Origin: Streptomyces sp. SAI-127
GTDB lineage: Bacteria; Actinomycetota; Actinomycetes; Streptomycetales; Streptomycetaceae
DNA: 64,000 bases
Assembly (NCBI RefSeq): GCF_029894425.1
Contig: NZ_JARXYJ010000001.1
Coordinates: forward strand, 5,890,001 to 5,954,000
Reading direction: 5' to 3'
The position numbers and the translations under genes are program-made. Of the stretch, positions 31,812-39,807 are shown piece after piece (position 1 is the stretch's first letter; each line of letters opens with the position of its first letter). The notes under the pieces are model-generated. The model was not told the origin of the DNA, did not search any database, and saw only the letters and a list, made by a program, of their open reading frames with translations.

Positions 31812-33353
31812 ATGTCTGAAACAGCCGCAAAGGCTCCCGGCGCACCGGCCACGTCCGGTGACGCCAACCGCTGGAAAGCGCTCGTCTTCATCGCGCTCGC
31901 CCAGCTGATGGTCGTCCTCGACGCGACCATCGTGAACATCGCCCTGCCGTCCGCCCAGACCGACCTGGGCATCTCCGACGGCAACCGTCAGTGGGTCGTC
32001 ACGGCCTACGCCCTCGCCTTCGGCGGTCTCCTGCTCTTCGGTGGCCGCATAGCCGACCTGTGGGGCCGCAAGAACGCCTTCGTGGTCGGCCTGATCGGCT
32101 TCGCGCTGGCCTCCGCACTGGGCGGCGCGGCCACCAGCGGCGCCATGATGTTCGGCGCCCGTGCCCTCCAGGGCGTCTTCGGCGCGCTGCTCGCGCCCGC
32201 CGCGCTCTCCCTGCTCGCCGTGATGTTCACGGACGCCAAGGAGCGCGCCAAGGCCTTCGGCATCTACGGCGCGATCGCCGGTGGTGGCGGTGCCGTGGGC
32301 TTCATCCTCGGCGGTGTGCTGACCGAGTACCTGGACTGGCGCTGGACCTTCTTCGTGAACATCCCGTTCGCGATCGTGGCCGCGCTCGGCGCGTACTTCG
32401 TCATCCGTGAGCCCGAGGGCAGCCGCAACCGCAACCCGCTCGACATCCCGGGCGTCCTGCTGTCCACCCTGGGCCTGGTCGCGCTGGTCTACGGCTTCAC
32501 CCGCGCCGAGTCCAACGGCTGGGGCGACTCCCTGACCGTGGGCATGTTCGTCGCCTCCGCGGTCCTGCTGATCGCGTTCGTCGTCACCGAGGCCCGTACC
32601 AAGGCCCCGCTGCTGCCGCTGCGCGTCATCACCGACCGCAACCGCGGCGGGATCTACCTCTCGCTCGGTATCGCGATCATCGCGATGTTCGGCACCTTCC
32701 TGTTCCTCACCTACTACCTCCAGATCGTGAAGGGCTTCACGCCGATCAAGACCGGCTTCGCCTTCATGCCGATGATCGTCGGCATGATGGTCGGCTCGAC
32801 CCAGATCGGCGCCCGTCTGATGACCCGCGTCCCGGCGCGGCTGCTGATGGGCCCCGGCTTCCTGGTCGCCGCGGTCGGCATGCTCCTCATGACCCAGCTG
32901 GAGATCGGTTCGTCGTACGCCTCGATCATCCTGCCGGCGATGCTGCTGCTCGGTCTCGGCATGGGTACGGCGTTCATGCCGGCCATGTCCCTGGCCACCC
33001 TGGGCGTCGAGCCCCGGGACGCCGGTGTCGCCTCCGCGATGGTCAACACCTCGCAGCAGGTGGGCGGTGCGATCGGTACGGCCCTGCTGAACACGATCGC
33101 CGCGTCGGCCACGACCTCCTACATCGCCGACCACATCGGCTCCGCGACCTCCAGGTCGCAGCAGCAGCTGGTGACGCTGGAGGGCCAGGTGCACGGCTAC
33201 ACCAACGCGATCTGGTTCGCCGTCGGCATGCTGGTGCTCGCCGCGGTGATCGTCGTGACCCTCGTCAACGCCGGCCGCACGGACACGGCCACCGTGGCCG
33301 GGTCCGGAGAGGGCGCCGAGGAGGAGCTGGCGATCCCGGTCGTCGCCCACTGA
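31812..33353 (+). CDS. DHA2-family MFS drug exporter
   Basis: 513 residues, 14 predicted helices. The N-terminal motif is MVVLDATIVNIALPSAQTDLG, and GGRIADLWGRKNAF is motif A. It resembles EmrB/QacA-like exporters of Streptomyces that carry antibiotics or dyes. The ATG at 31812 is used because relatives start MSETAAK; an in-frame GTG at 31800 is less likely. The C-terminal Glu-rich tail is short. It follows its TetR regulator and ends in a perfect 13-bp hairpin. Confidence 0.9.
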   Translation: MSETAAKAPGAPATSGDANRWKALVFIALAQLMVVLDATIVNIALPSAQTDLGISDGNRQWVVTAYALAFGGLLLFGGRIADLWGRKNAFVVGLIGFALASALGGAATSGAMMFGARALQGVFGALLAPAALSLLAVMFTDAKERAKAFGIYGAIAGGGGAVGFILGGVLTEYLDWRWTFFVNIPFAIVAALGAYFVIREPEGSRNRNPLDIPGVLLSTLGLVALVYGFTRAESNGWGDSLTVGMFVASAVLLIAFVVTEARTKAPLLPLRVITDRNRGGIYLSLGIAIIAMFGTFLFLTYYLQIVKGFTPIKTGFAFMPMIVGMMVGSTQIGARLMTRVPARLLMGPGFLVAAVGMLLMTQLEIGSSYASIILPAMLLLGLGMGTAFMPAMSLATLGVEPRDAGVASAMVNTSQQVGGAIGTALLNTIAASATTSYIADHIGSATSRSQQQLVTLEGQVHGYTNAIWFAVGMLVLAAVIVVTLVNAGRTDTATVAGSGEGAEEELAIPVVAH

Positions 33354-33387
33354 CGGCGGCCGGCCGGTCGTACCCCTTCGAGAACCA

Positions 33388-33422
33388 CGTACGTACGGGG
33401 AAGGGGACGCCCCGTACGTACG
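33388..33422. terminator. Terminator hairpin
   Basis: A perfect 13-bp stem (33388-33400 with 33410-33422; CGTACGTACGGGG) with a nine-base loop lies between the convergent exporter and MarR genes. Probably bidirectional. Confidence 0.8.
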
Positions 33423-33459
33423 ACCCCAGGAACTGCCCTGGTCCTGCTGAGTGAGCGGC

Positions 33460-33969
33460 TCAGCGGAGCCAGGGCAGATCCGCGCCCGCCTCGTTCGGCT
33501 GGAGTCCCTCGGCGACGATCTGCATGATCTCGCCGAGGGACTTCTGCTGTTCCGGGGTGAGCCGGTCGAAGACGGCGTTGCGTACGGCCCGCACATGGCC
33601 GGGAGCGGCGCCCTGCAGCATCTTCAGGCCCGGGTCCGTGAGCACCGCGAACTGGCCGCGCTTGTCGTCCGGGCAGTCCTCCCGGCGCACCCAGCCGTTG
33701 CGCTCCAGACGGGCGATCGCGTGGGAGAGGCGGGACCGGGTGATCTTCGCCTTCATGGCCAGCTCGGTCATCCGCAGCCGCCGGTGCGGGGCCTCGGCCA
33801 GCCCCACGAGCAGCCCGTAGTAGATGTGCGGCATGCCGGCGTCCCGCTGGAGCTGGCGGTCGAGGTGATCCTCGAGGAGGGTCGTGGCGTGCACATAGGA
33901 ACGCCAGATGCGCTGCTCTTCGTCGTCGAGCCACTGGGGCTCCTCGTCGGGGACGGATGCCGTGTTCAT
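33460..33969 (-). CDS. MarR-family transcriptional regulator
   Basis: 169 residues with the MarR winged helix RRLRMTELAMKAKITRSRLSHAIARLERNGWVRRE (about 63-97), wing CPDDKRGQFAVLTDPG and dimer helices at both ends. The ATG at 33969 has only a weak GGGA. It is divergent from the LigB-like dioxygenase with a 117-bp spacer holding two dyads of AAGCTT-centred type. This predicts autoregulation plus repression of the dioxygenase. The ligand is unknown and probably an aromatic compound. Confidence 0.9.
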   Translation of the reverse strand: MNTASVPDEEPQWLDDEEQRIWRSYVHATTLLEDHLDRQLQRDAGMPHIYYGLLVGLAEAPHRRLRMTELAMKAKITRSRLSHAIARLERNGWVRREDCPDDKRGQFAVLTDPGLKMLQGAAPGHVRAVRNAVFDRLTPEQQKSLGEIMQIVAEGLQPNEAGADLPWLR

Positions 33970-33994
33970 GTATCCCACTCTACGAGCTCTCTCC

Positions 33995-34006
33995 TTGAAG
34001 CTTAAA
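33995..34006. promoter_or_regulatory. MarR-like half/dyad site 1
   Basis: TTGAAGCTTAAA lies 26 bp upstream of the MarR start. It is a near-palindrome centred on AAGCTT and resembles the site at 34036. Confidence 0.45.
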
Positions 34007-34035
34007 CAAATGAGGCGTACAGTCATATCAAGAAG

Positions 34036-34049
34036 CTTTAAATTTGAAG
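34036..34049. promoter_or_regulatory. MarR-like dyad site 2
   Basis: CTTTAAATTTGAAG is a 7+7 palindrome with one mismatch, 38 bp before the dioxygenase start. The AT-richness is striking in a 70% GC context and suggests overlap with the promoter. Confidence 0.45.
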
Positions 34050-34086
34050 CACCACCCGCAACGGAAGTACCGGAGGAGTCCCCGCC

Positions 34087-34878
34087 ATGTCCGCCGACAC
34101 GCTGGAGCGCATGCCCGCCCTCTATCTGAGTCACGGCGCGCCGCCGCTCGCCGACGACCCGATCTGGCCCGGCGAGCTCGCCGCGTGGTCCGCGGACCTG
34201 CCCCGCCCCAAGGCGATCCTCATGGTCTCCGCCCACTGGGAGGAGGCCCCCCTCGCCCTCGGCGCGGTACGGACCGTCCCGCTCGTCTACGACTTCTGGG
34301 GCTTCCCCGAGCACTACTACCAGGTGACGTACGGCGCCCCCGGCGCCCCCGAACTCGCCGAGTCCGTACGCAAGTTGCTGCGCGCCCCCGGCATCCCCGT
34401 GCAGGACATCCCGGACCGCGGACTGGACCACGGCGCGTACGTCCCCCTCGTCGAGATGTTCCCCGAGGCCGACATCCCCGTCCTGCAGATCTCCATGCCG
34501 ACCCTCGACCCGGTCAGGCTCATGGAGATCGGCCGCAAGCTCGCCCCGCTGCGCGACGAGGGCGTCCTGATCGTCGGTTCCGGCTTCTTCACCCACAACC
34601 TCGCCGCCCTGCGTCACGTCGGCTCCGGAGTGCCCACCTGGTCCTCGGAGTTCGACGACTGGGGCAGGCGGGCGCTGGAGACGCGGGACGTGGACTCCCT
34701 GCTGGACTTCCTCAACAAGGCTCCGGCCGGGCGCTACGCCCATCCGCGCACCGAGCACTTCGCGCCGCTGTTCGTGACGATGGGCGCGGCGGACGTGAGC
34801 GGCGAGCTGGACGCGCAGAAGTCCGTCATCGACGGGTTCTGGTTCGGGATGGCGAAGCGGTCGGTGCAGTTCGGCTGA
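34087..34878 (+). CDS. LigB-family extradiol dioxygenase (4,5-DOPA dioxygenase/YgiD-like)
   Basis: 263 residues of the class III extradiol ring-cleavage family. The metal ligands are in LYLSHGAPPL (His) and VSAHWEEAPL (His), and DHGAYVPL adds the second-shell His and LL. The best match is the DODA/YgiD group, which opens catechols. The ATG at 34087 has GGAGGAG upstream. It is divergent from a MarR regulator. The last 53 bases overlap the end of the convergent acetyltransferase gene. The native substrate is not established. Confidence 0.88.
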   Translation: MSADTLERMPALYLSHGAPPLADDPIWPGELAAWSADLPRPKAILMVSAHWEEAPLALGAVRTVPLVYDFWGFPEHYYQVTYGAPGAPELAESVRKLLRAPGIPVQDIPDRGLDHGAYVPLVEMFPEADIPVLQISMPTLDPVRLMEIGRKLAPLRDEGVLIVGSGFFTHNLAALRHVGSGVPTWSSEFDDWGRRALETRDVDSLLDFLNKAPAGRYAHPRTEHFAPLFVTMGAADVSGELDAQKSVIDGFWFGMAKRSVQFG

Positions 34879-35425
34879 CGTCCTCTCGCGGGGTCTGGAG
34901 GGCCTTTTCGTACCAGGCCACGTCCCAGTAGCGGCCGAATTTCCTGCCCACTTCCCGGTAGGTGCCGACGTGCCGGAAGCCGAAGCGTTCATGCAGCCGC
35001 GTGGACGCTTCGTTGGGTTGTGCGATGCCCGCGTAGGCGCGATGCAGGTCCTCGTCGGCCAGGGCCTCGAAGAGGGCCTTGTAGAGGAGGGTGCCGATGC
35101 CCCGGCCGCCCGCGTCCGGGGCGAGGTAGACGGTGACCTCCACGGAGGTCGCGTACGCGGGCTTGGCACGGAAGGGGCTGGATGTGGCGTACCCGAGGAT
35201 CCGCTGTGAGGTTCCTGTCGGGTCCGTGTCGGTGGCAACCTTCAGGCGGTACGGGCCGTCTTCAGGGTGGGAGAGCAGCCAAGGGCGGCGCTCTTCCGGA
35301 GCGAAGACGACGGTGTCGAATGTGATGGGCGTCTCACGAACGTAGTGGTTGTAGATGTCGGTGAGGGCCTTGAGGTCGCTTTCGGCTCCCGGCCTGACCT
35401 GCACCTCTGTAGGTTGCGACGACAT
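34826..35425 (-). CDS. GNAT acetyltransferase, phosphinothricin acetyltransferase-like
   Basis: 199 residues. The N-terminus VQVRPGAESDLKALTDIYNHYVRETPITFDT and the acetyl-CoA loop APDAGGRGIGTLLYKAL are those of PAT/Bar-like GNATs, with the ending FGFRHVGTYREVGRKFGRYWDVAWYEK. It probably acetylates a small amine such as a phosphinothricin analogue or methionine sulfone. The ATG at 35425 follows GAGGAGG with four bases. The C-terminal tail of about 18 residues (PREDVSRTAPTASPSR...) reads through the end of the LigB gene. This is a 53-bp tail-to-tail overlap. Confidence 0.88.
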   Translation of the reverse strand: MSSQPTEVQVRPGAESDLKALTDIYNHYVRETPITFDTVVFAPEERRPWLLSHPEDGPYRLKVATDTDPTGTSQRILGYATSSPFRAKPAYATSVEVTVYLAPDAGGRGIGTLLYKALFEALADEDLHRAYAGIAQPNEASTRLHERFGFRHVGTYREVGRKFGRYWDVAWYEKALQTPREDVSRTAPTASPSRTRTRR

Positions 35426-35486
35426 CACGCCTCCTCGTGTGGCCGGACAGGGTACTGCAAGATCAGAAAAATAGCGGCACGCCTTG

Positions 35487-35512
35487 GGAATTCTGTCCGG
35501 TTTCCAGTCGTT
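35487..35512 (+). promoter_or_regulatory. SigR-type promoter of hrdD
   Basis: GGAAT at 35487-35491 and GTT at 35510-35512 are separated by exactly 18 bases. GGAAT-N18-GTT is the consensus for promoters read by the thiol-oxidative stress sigma factor SigR. hrdD is described in the literature as a SigR target in S. coelicolor, which supports the call. Confidence 0.75.
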
Positions 35513-35618
35513 GTTTCCATCGGATGCAGGGCACCCGAGGAGAGTCCGGAAGCAACCGGAGCCGGGACCCAGCGTCCGAAGGACCACCCGCTGACCCAAA
35601 CATCGCAAGGGAGCACGC

Positions 35619-36617
35619 ATGGCAACCCGTGCCGTCGCCCGTCGTAAGTCCGCCACCGGCGGGTCGACCGACGCGGCGCGCAGTGTTCGCGTCCATGGCG
35701 GCGAGATCGCCGACCGCGACCTGGTCGGCATGTACCTCGACGAGATCGCGCGTACGCCGCTGCTCGACGCCGCCAAGGAAGTCGAGCTGTCCCAGATCAT
35801 CGAGGCGGGTGTGTTCGCCCGACAGGTCCTCGACGGGTACGAGGAAGCCAAGGCGGACGCCACCCGCGAGGAGCTGGAGGCCCTGGTGGAGGAGGGTGAG
35901 CGCGCCAAGGACGTGTTCATCCGTTCCAACCTCCGCCTGGTCGTGGCCGTGGCCCGCCGCTACCCCCGCAGCGGTCTGCCCCTGCTCGACCTGATCCAGG
36001 AGGGCAACGCCGGCCTGGTGCGCGCGGTCGAGAAGTTCGACTACCGCAAGGGCTTCAAGTTCTCGACGTACGCGACCTGGTGGATCCGTCAGGCCATCAC
36101 CCGCTCCATCGCCGACCAGTCCCGCACCATCCGGCTGCCCGTCCACCTCGTGGAGGAACTGGGCCGCATCCGCCGTGTGCAGCGCGAGTTCAACCGCGAG
36201 CACGGCCGCGACCCGGAGCCCGCGGAGATCGCCGCGGAGCTCGGTTCCAACGCGGAGCGCGTGATCGACGTCCTGGACTGGGCCCGCGACCCGGTCTCGC
36301 TGAACATGTCGGTGGACGACGACGGCGACACCCAGTTCGGTGACCTGCTGGAGGACACCTCGGCGGTCTCGCCGGAGCAGTCGGTGCTGACGTTGCTGCG
36401 CAGCGAGGAACTGGACGACCTCATCGGCCGCCTCGACCAGCGCACCGCTTCCATCATCAAGATGCGGTACGGCATCGATGACGGGCGCGAGCGCACGCTG
36501 ACCGAGGTCGGCAAGGAGCACGGGCTCACCCGCGAGCGGATCCGGCAGATCGAGAAGCACGCCCTGCTGGAGCTGAAGAAGCTGGCGCGGGACACCGGGT
36601 TCGACGCGGCGGCGTAG
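35619..36617 (+). CDS. hrdD: RNA polymerase sigma factor HrdD
   Basis: 332 residues, a group 2 sigma-70 factor. Region 1.2 is at about 33-45. Regions 2.1-2.4 are at 99-165, including RRYPRSGLPLLDLIQEGNAGLVRAVEKFDYRKGFKFSTYATWWIRQAITRSI. Region 3 holds LVEELGRIRRVQREFNREHGRDP, and region 4 has TLTEVGKEHGLTRERIRQIEKHALLELK. It lacks the long acidic N-terminal region of HrdB. Length and sequence fit HrdD of S. coelicolor, which directs vegetative-like promoters and responds to stress. The ATG at 35619 follows AAGGGAG. Downstream are a structured spacer and a strong terminator. Confidence 0.95.
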   Translation: MATRAVARRKSATGGSTDAARSVRVHGGEIADRDLVGMYLDEIARTPLLDAAKEVELSQIIEAGVFARQVLDGYEEAKADATREELEALVEEGERAKDVFIRSNLRLVVAVARRYPRSGLPLLDLIQEGNAGLVRAVEKFDYRKGFKFSTYATWWIRQAITRSIADQSRTIRLPVHLVEELGRIRRVQREFNREHGRDPEPAEIAAELGSNAERVIDVLDWARDPVSLNMSVDDDGDTQFGDLLEDTSAVSPEQSVLTLLRSEELDDLIGRLDQRTASIIKMRYGIDDGRERTLTEVGKEHGLTRERIRQIEKHALLELKKLARDTGFDAAA

Positions 36618-36690
36618 GCGGGTCTGCCCGCGTACGCCGGGTGGCGAAAGACCGCGTAAACATGGCTGTACTAGGCCGCTTCAACCTGGC

Positions 36691-36864
36691 GGACCCTGGG
36701 AACAAGACTTCAGGGTCCAGGTGTTCGGGTCCCGGAGGTCACCCCTCCGGAGCCTTCGGACCCTCCTGAACCAAGTCCCGACGCAATCCCCCCCCGGCGC
36801 CGGGACTCTCCCCGAGCCGGACTTCGGCGCCCCTCCCCCCGGGCGCCGGGGTCCGGCTCTTTTT
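36691..36864 (+). ncRNA. Candidate structured RNA or hrdD 3'UTR
   Basis: Three consecutive stem-loops end in a classical terminator with TTTTT. The arms are exact or near exact: GGACCCTG/CAGGGTCC, CGGAGG/CCTCCG, GAGCCGGAC/GTCCGGCTC. It could be the hrdD mRNA 3' end processed into a small RNA, or an independent transcript beginning after a -10-like TACTAGG near 36669-36675. No known RNA family was recognised. Confidence 0.4.
36814..36864 (+). terminator. Rho-independent terminator of hrdD
   Basis: GAGCCGGAC (36814-36822) and GTCCGGCTC (36851-36859), with an inner CGGCGCCC/GGGCGCCG stem, are followed by TTTTT (36860-36864). The long stem plus T-tract makes a strong intrinsic terminator, about 200 bases after the hrdD stop. 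Confidence 0.85.
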
Positions 36865-36883
36865 GCGCCCCCGCAAAACCGAA

Positions 36884-36924
36884 CGGTGGGTCACCCCGTA
36901 CCTGAACCACGGGGTGACCCACCG
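36884..36924. repeat. Perfect 16-bp inverted repeat with nine-base loop
   Basis: CGGTGGGTCACCCCGT (36884-36899) and its exact inverse (36909-36924), just after the hrdD terminator and before the minus-strand WYL gene stop. It may terminate that gene from the other side. Confidence 0.7.
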
Positions 36925-37044
36925 GACGGCAGATTCTGTCACATCGGCATGGTGCGCCGGTTGTGAGCAGGTCCGTCGTGGTGCGAGAGGGTGAGGATCG
37001 GTCCGTTCGTGGTGCGGGTGACTGCAGCACCCTAGGCGCCCGGC

Positions 37045-38019
37045 TCAAGCCCCGCGCACGCGACCCGCCCGGACCAACCGTTCACCCAACTCCCGTACCG
37101 CAGAGACCAGTTCCGCCGGTTCCTCCACACGGAACTCCACCCCCGTCATCGCCAACCGCACCGCCATCCACTCCACCGCGTCCCCCACAGTCGCCCGCAA
37201 CCGGCACCGCCCCTCCCCGAGAGGCTCCGGCACCCCCATCCACGCCGGCAGCCGGGCCCCCACCACCGTCACATCCGCCTCGAACGTCACGGCGATCTCG
37301 TACGTCTCCTGACGGCGGTACATCGACTGCCGCAGGTACTCCGCCGCACTCCCCGTCGGCAACTCCCGCGGTGCGAACCGCGCCCCCGTGGCGAAGGGAT
37401 CGTTCACCCGGTCGACCCGGAAGGTCCGCCAGTCGCCGCGGTCGAGGTCGTAGGCGACGAGGTACCACCGTCGCCCGGTGGAGACCAGACGGTACGGCTC
37501 CACGACGCGTCGGGACTCCGCCCCGTCCTTCGCCCGGTAGGCGAACCGCAGCCGCTCGTGCCCGGCCACCGTGGACGCCATCACCGTCAGGGTCTCGGTC
37601 GCGATGCTCGCCCCGTCCCCGCTGGTCAGCGGAGTCGTCGCGGCCTGGAGGGTGGACACGCGGTGCCGCAGGCGGGACGGCAGGACCTGTTCCAGTTTCG
37701 CCAGCGCCCGTACGGACGCCTCGTCCATCCCCTCGACCGCGTGCCCCGCCCCCGCCCGCAGCCCGACCGCGATGGCCACCGCCTCCTCGTCGTCGAGGAC
37801 GAGCGGGGGCATGGCCTTGCCCGCGACGAGCCGGTAGCCGCCGTCGGAGCCCTTCGTCGCCTGGACGGGATAGCCCAGCTCGCGGAGGCGGTCGATGTCC
37901 CGTCGGACCGTGCGGCGGGAGACCCCGAGGCGGTCGGCGAGCTCACCGCCGGGCCATTCACGGGGCGTCTGGAGGAGGGAGAGGAGCGTCAGGAGCCGTG
38001 CCGGGGTGTCCGTCGTCAT
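37045..38019 (-). CDS. WYL-domain transcriptional regulator
   Basis: 324 residues: an N-terminal DeoR/HTH-11 helix-turn-helix (ELADRLGVSRRTVRRDIDRLRELGYPVQA, about 26-55), a WYL domain with GRRWYLVAYDLDRGDWRTFRVDRV and a C-terminal WCX-like part. WYL proteins sense nucleic-acid or other ligands. The ATG at 38019 lies 62 bp from the start of a divergent DHA2 exporter gene, and the spacer holds a 9-bp dyad. Control of that exporter is likely but inferred. Confidence 0.9.
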   Translation of the reverse strand: MTTDTPARLLTLLSLLQTPREWPGGELADRLGVSRRTVRRDIDRLRELGYPVQATKGSDGGYRLVAGKAMPPLVLDDEEAVAIAVGLRAGAGHAVEGMDEASVRALAKLEQVLPSRLRHRVSTLQAATTPLTSGDGASIATETLTVMASTVAGHERLRFAYRAKDGAESRRVVEPYRLVSTGRRWYLVAYDLDRGDWRTFRVDRVNDPFATGARFAPRELPTGSAAEYLRQSMYRRQETYEIAVTFEADVTVVGARLPAWMGVPEPLGEGRCRLRATVGDAVEWMAVRLAMTGVEFRVEEPAELVSAVRELGERLVRAGRVRGA

Positions 38020-38038
38020 GAGTTCGAGGATGCCGTAG

Positions 38039-38074
38039 AACTAGGACATGATCTGACCTAATGGGGTCGTAGTT
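38039..38074. promoter_or_regulatory. Operator-like dyad between WYL and exporter genes
   Basis: AACTAGGAC (38039-38047) and GTCGTAGTT (38066-38074) are inverted with one mismatch in 9. They are separated by 18 bases and lie between two divergent starts. Confidence 0.4.
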
Positions 38075-38081
38075 TCAAGGC

Positions 38082-39614
38082 ATGACCTCCACCGGGACCA
38101 CCCTTTCGGGCACCCTCGACGCGCCTCCCGCCACGGGCGACCGGCGTCGCTGGTTCGCCCTCGCCATCGTGATGACCGCGGCCTTCATGGACCTCGTCGA
38201 CGTCACCATCGTCAACATCGCCATCCCGTCCATCCGGCAGGACGCCGGTGCCTCCGTCAGCCAGATCCAGTGGATCACCGCCGGCTATGCCCTCGCCTTC
38301 GCCGCGGGACTGATCACGGGCGGGCGGCTCGGTGACATCCACGGGCGCAAGCGGCTGTTCCTCGTCGGCATCGGCGGGTTCACGCTCGCGTCGGCGCTGT
38401 GCGGGTTCGCCGCGAACCCGGAGATGCTGGTCGCGGCCCGGATCCTGCAGGGCGGCATGGCGGCGATGATGGTGCCGCAGGTCCTGTCGATCGTGCACGC
38501 GACCTTTCCGGCGCACGAGCGGGGGAAGGTGTTCGGACTCTTCGGCGCGATCGTGGGGCTCGGGGCCGTCTCCGGTCCACTGCTCGGCGCGCTGCTGACC
38601 GAATGGAACCTGTTCGGGCTCGAGTGGCGGCCGATCTTCCTCATCAACCTGCCGGTCGGGATCGTCGGGCTCGTGCTCGGCAGCCGTTTCATCACCGAGT
38701 CCAAGGCTCCGCGGGCACTGAAGCTGGACCTGGTGGGCGTCGGACTCGTGGTGGTGGGGTTGTTGCTGCTGCTCTACCCGCTGACCCGCGGCGAGGAACT
38801 GGGCTGGCCGCTGTGGGGGTACGTGTCGATGGCCGCCGCGCCCCTCGTCTTCGCCGCGCTGGTGGCGTACGAGAAGCGGAAGGGCGCCCGGGACGGGTCG
38901 CCGCTGGTCGAGCTGTCGCTGTTCAAGGTGAAGAGCTTCGCGGCCGGCATCGCGGTGCAGACCGTGTTCGGGGTCGGGCTCGGCATCTTCTTCCTGGTGT
39001 GGACGCTGTACATGCAGACCGGGCTGGGCTGGAGCCCGCTGCGTGCGGGGCTGACGGGGGTGCCGTTCTCGATCGCCGTCTCCGTGGCGGCGGGTCTGTC
39101 GGTGCAGAAGCTCGTCCCGCGCTTCGGGCGCAACGTGCTCCAGGCCGGTGCGCTGCTGATGGCGGTGGGTGTGCTGCTCTACCTCTGGGAGGCCGAGCGG
39201 TACGGCATGGCGATCAGCTCATGGCAGATGGCGTTGCCGCTGGTCGTGATGGGTGTCGGCATGGGTCTGATCGTCGCGCCGCTGACGGACGCGGTGCTCT
39301 CGGAGGTGCCGCGCGAGCACGCCGGTTCGGCGTCGGGGCTCATCAACACCGTGCAGCAGATGGGCAACGCGCTCGGACTCGGGCTGGTGTCCGTGGTGTT
39401 CTTCGGCGTCATCGGCGACGACCTGCGACCCGTTCAGGTGGGCCCGGCCTTCGTGGACGCCTTCCAGCACGCGCTCGGATGGGTCGCGGCGGTGATGGGC
39501 GTGATCTTCCTGCTGATGTTCGCGCTGCCGAAGCGGCCCGCGCAGCACGTGGAGGGGGCCGACGCCGGGGCGGAGCTTGACGTGGTGGAGGAGAAGGCGC
39601 CCGAGCTCGTGTAG
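38082..39614 (+). CDS. DHA2-family MFS exporter
   Basis: 510 residues with 14 predicted helices, the DHA2 motif FMDLVDVTIVNIAIPSIRQD near the N-terminus and GGRLGDIHGRKRLF as motif A. It resembles EmrB-type multidrug pumps. The ATG at 38082 has only AAGG just before it, so a leaderless or nearly leaderless transcript is possible. It is controlled, by position, by the divergent WYL regulator and ends in a 14-bp terminator stem. The substrate is unknown. Confidence 0.88.
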   Translation: MTSTGTTLSGTLDAPPATGDRRRWFALAIVMTAAFMDLVDVTIVNIAIPSIRQDAGASVSQIQWITAGYALAFAAGLITGGRLGDIHGRKRLFLVGIGGFTLASALCGFAANPEMLVAARILQGGMAAMMVPQVLSIVHATFPAHERGKVFGLFGAIVGLGAVSGPLLGALLTEWNLFGLEWRPIFLINLPVGIVGLVLGSRFITESKAPRALKLDLVGVGLVVVGLLLLLYPLTRGEELGWPLWGYVSMAAAPLVFAALVAYEKRKGARDGSPLVELSLFKVKSFAAGIAVQTVFGVGLGIFFLVWTLYMQTGLGWSPLRAGLTGVPFSIAVSVAAGLSVQKLVPRFGRNVLQAGALLMAVGVLLYLWEAERYGMAISSWQMALPLVVMGVGMGLIVAPLTDAVLSEVPREHAGSASGLINTVQQMGNALGLGLVSVVFFGVIGDDLRPVQVGPAFVDAFQHALGWVAAVMGVIFLLMFALPKRPAQHVEGADAGAELDVVEEKAPELV

Positions 39615-39629
39615 GGGTCGCTCGGTGTG

Positions 39630-39661
39630 GGGCCCGGTACCTGTCGTCAGGTGCCGGGCCC
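39630..39661 (+). terminator. Terminator hairpin
   Basis: Stem GGGCCCGGTACCTG/CAGGTGCCGGGCCC with one G-U wobble and loop TCGT, 16 bases after the exporter stop, followed by TTCTG. Confidence 0.8.
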
Positions 39662-39720
39662 TTCTGACGTCGTCTTCCGTCCCGCGCGGACAGAACCGGA
39701 AGTCCGTTCATGCCCGGATC

Positions 39721-39787
39721 GTGCCCGAACCTGTTTACTTTCCAGAAATGTAGGCGTAGCCTCCGTCTGAAACCACACGTTCGGGCA
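39721..39787. promoter_or_regulatory. Candidate FruR operator pair
   Basis: GTGCCCGAAC (39721-39730) and GTTCGGGCA (39779-39787) are inverted half-sites 48 bp apart. A third related half TGCCCGGA starts at 39711. They flank the region where the fruR promoter should lie. Confidence 0.45.
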
Positions 39788-39807
39788 TGGATCGGAGGCG
39801 AACGGAC

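Larger units (their letters stand above)
36618..37044. other. Structured spacer downstream of hrdD (427 bp)
   Basis: There is no protein-coding sequence. It holds, in order, hairpin 36691-36718 (8-bp arms), a stacked hairpin 36727-36763 (GGGTCC/GGACCC around CGGAGG/CCTCCG), a long hairpin with a T-run (36814-36864), and a perfect 16-bp stem (36884-36924). This density is unusual for a plain spacer. Confidence 0.6.
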
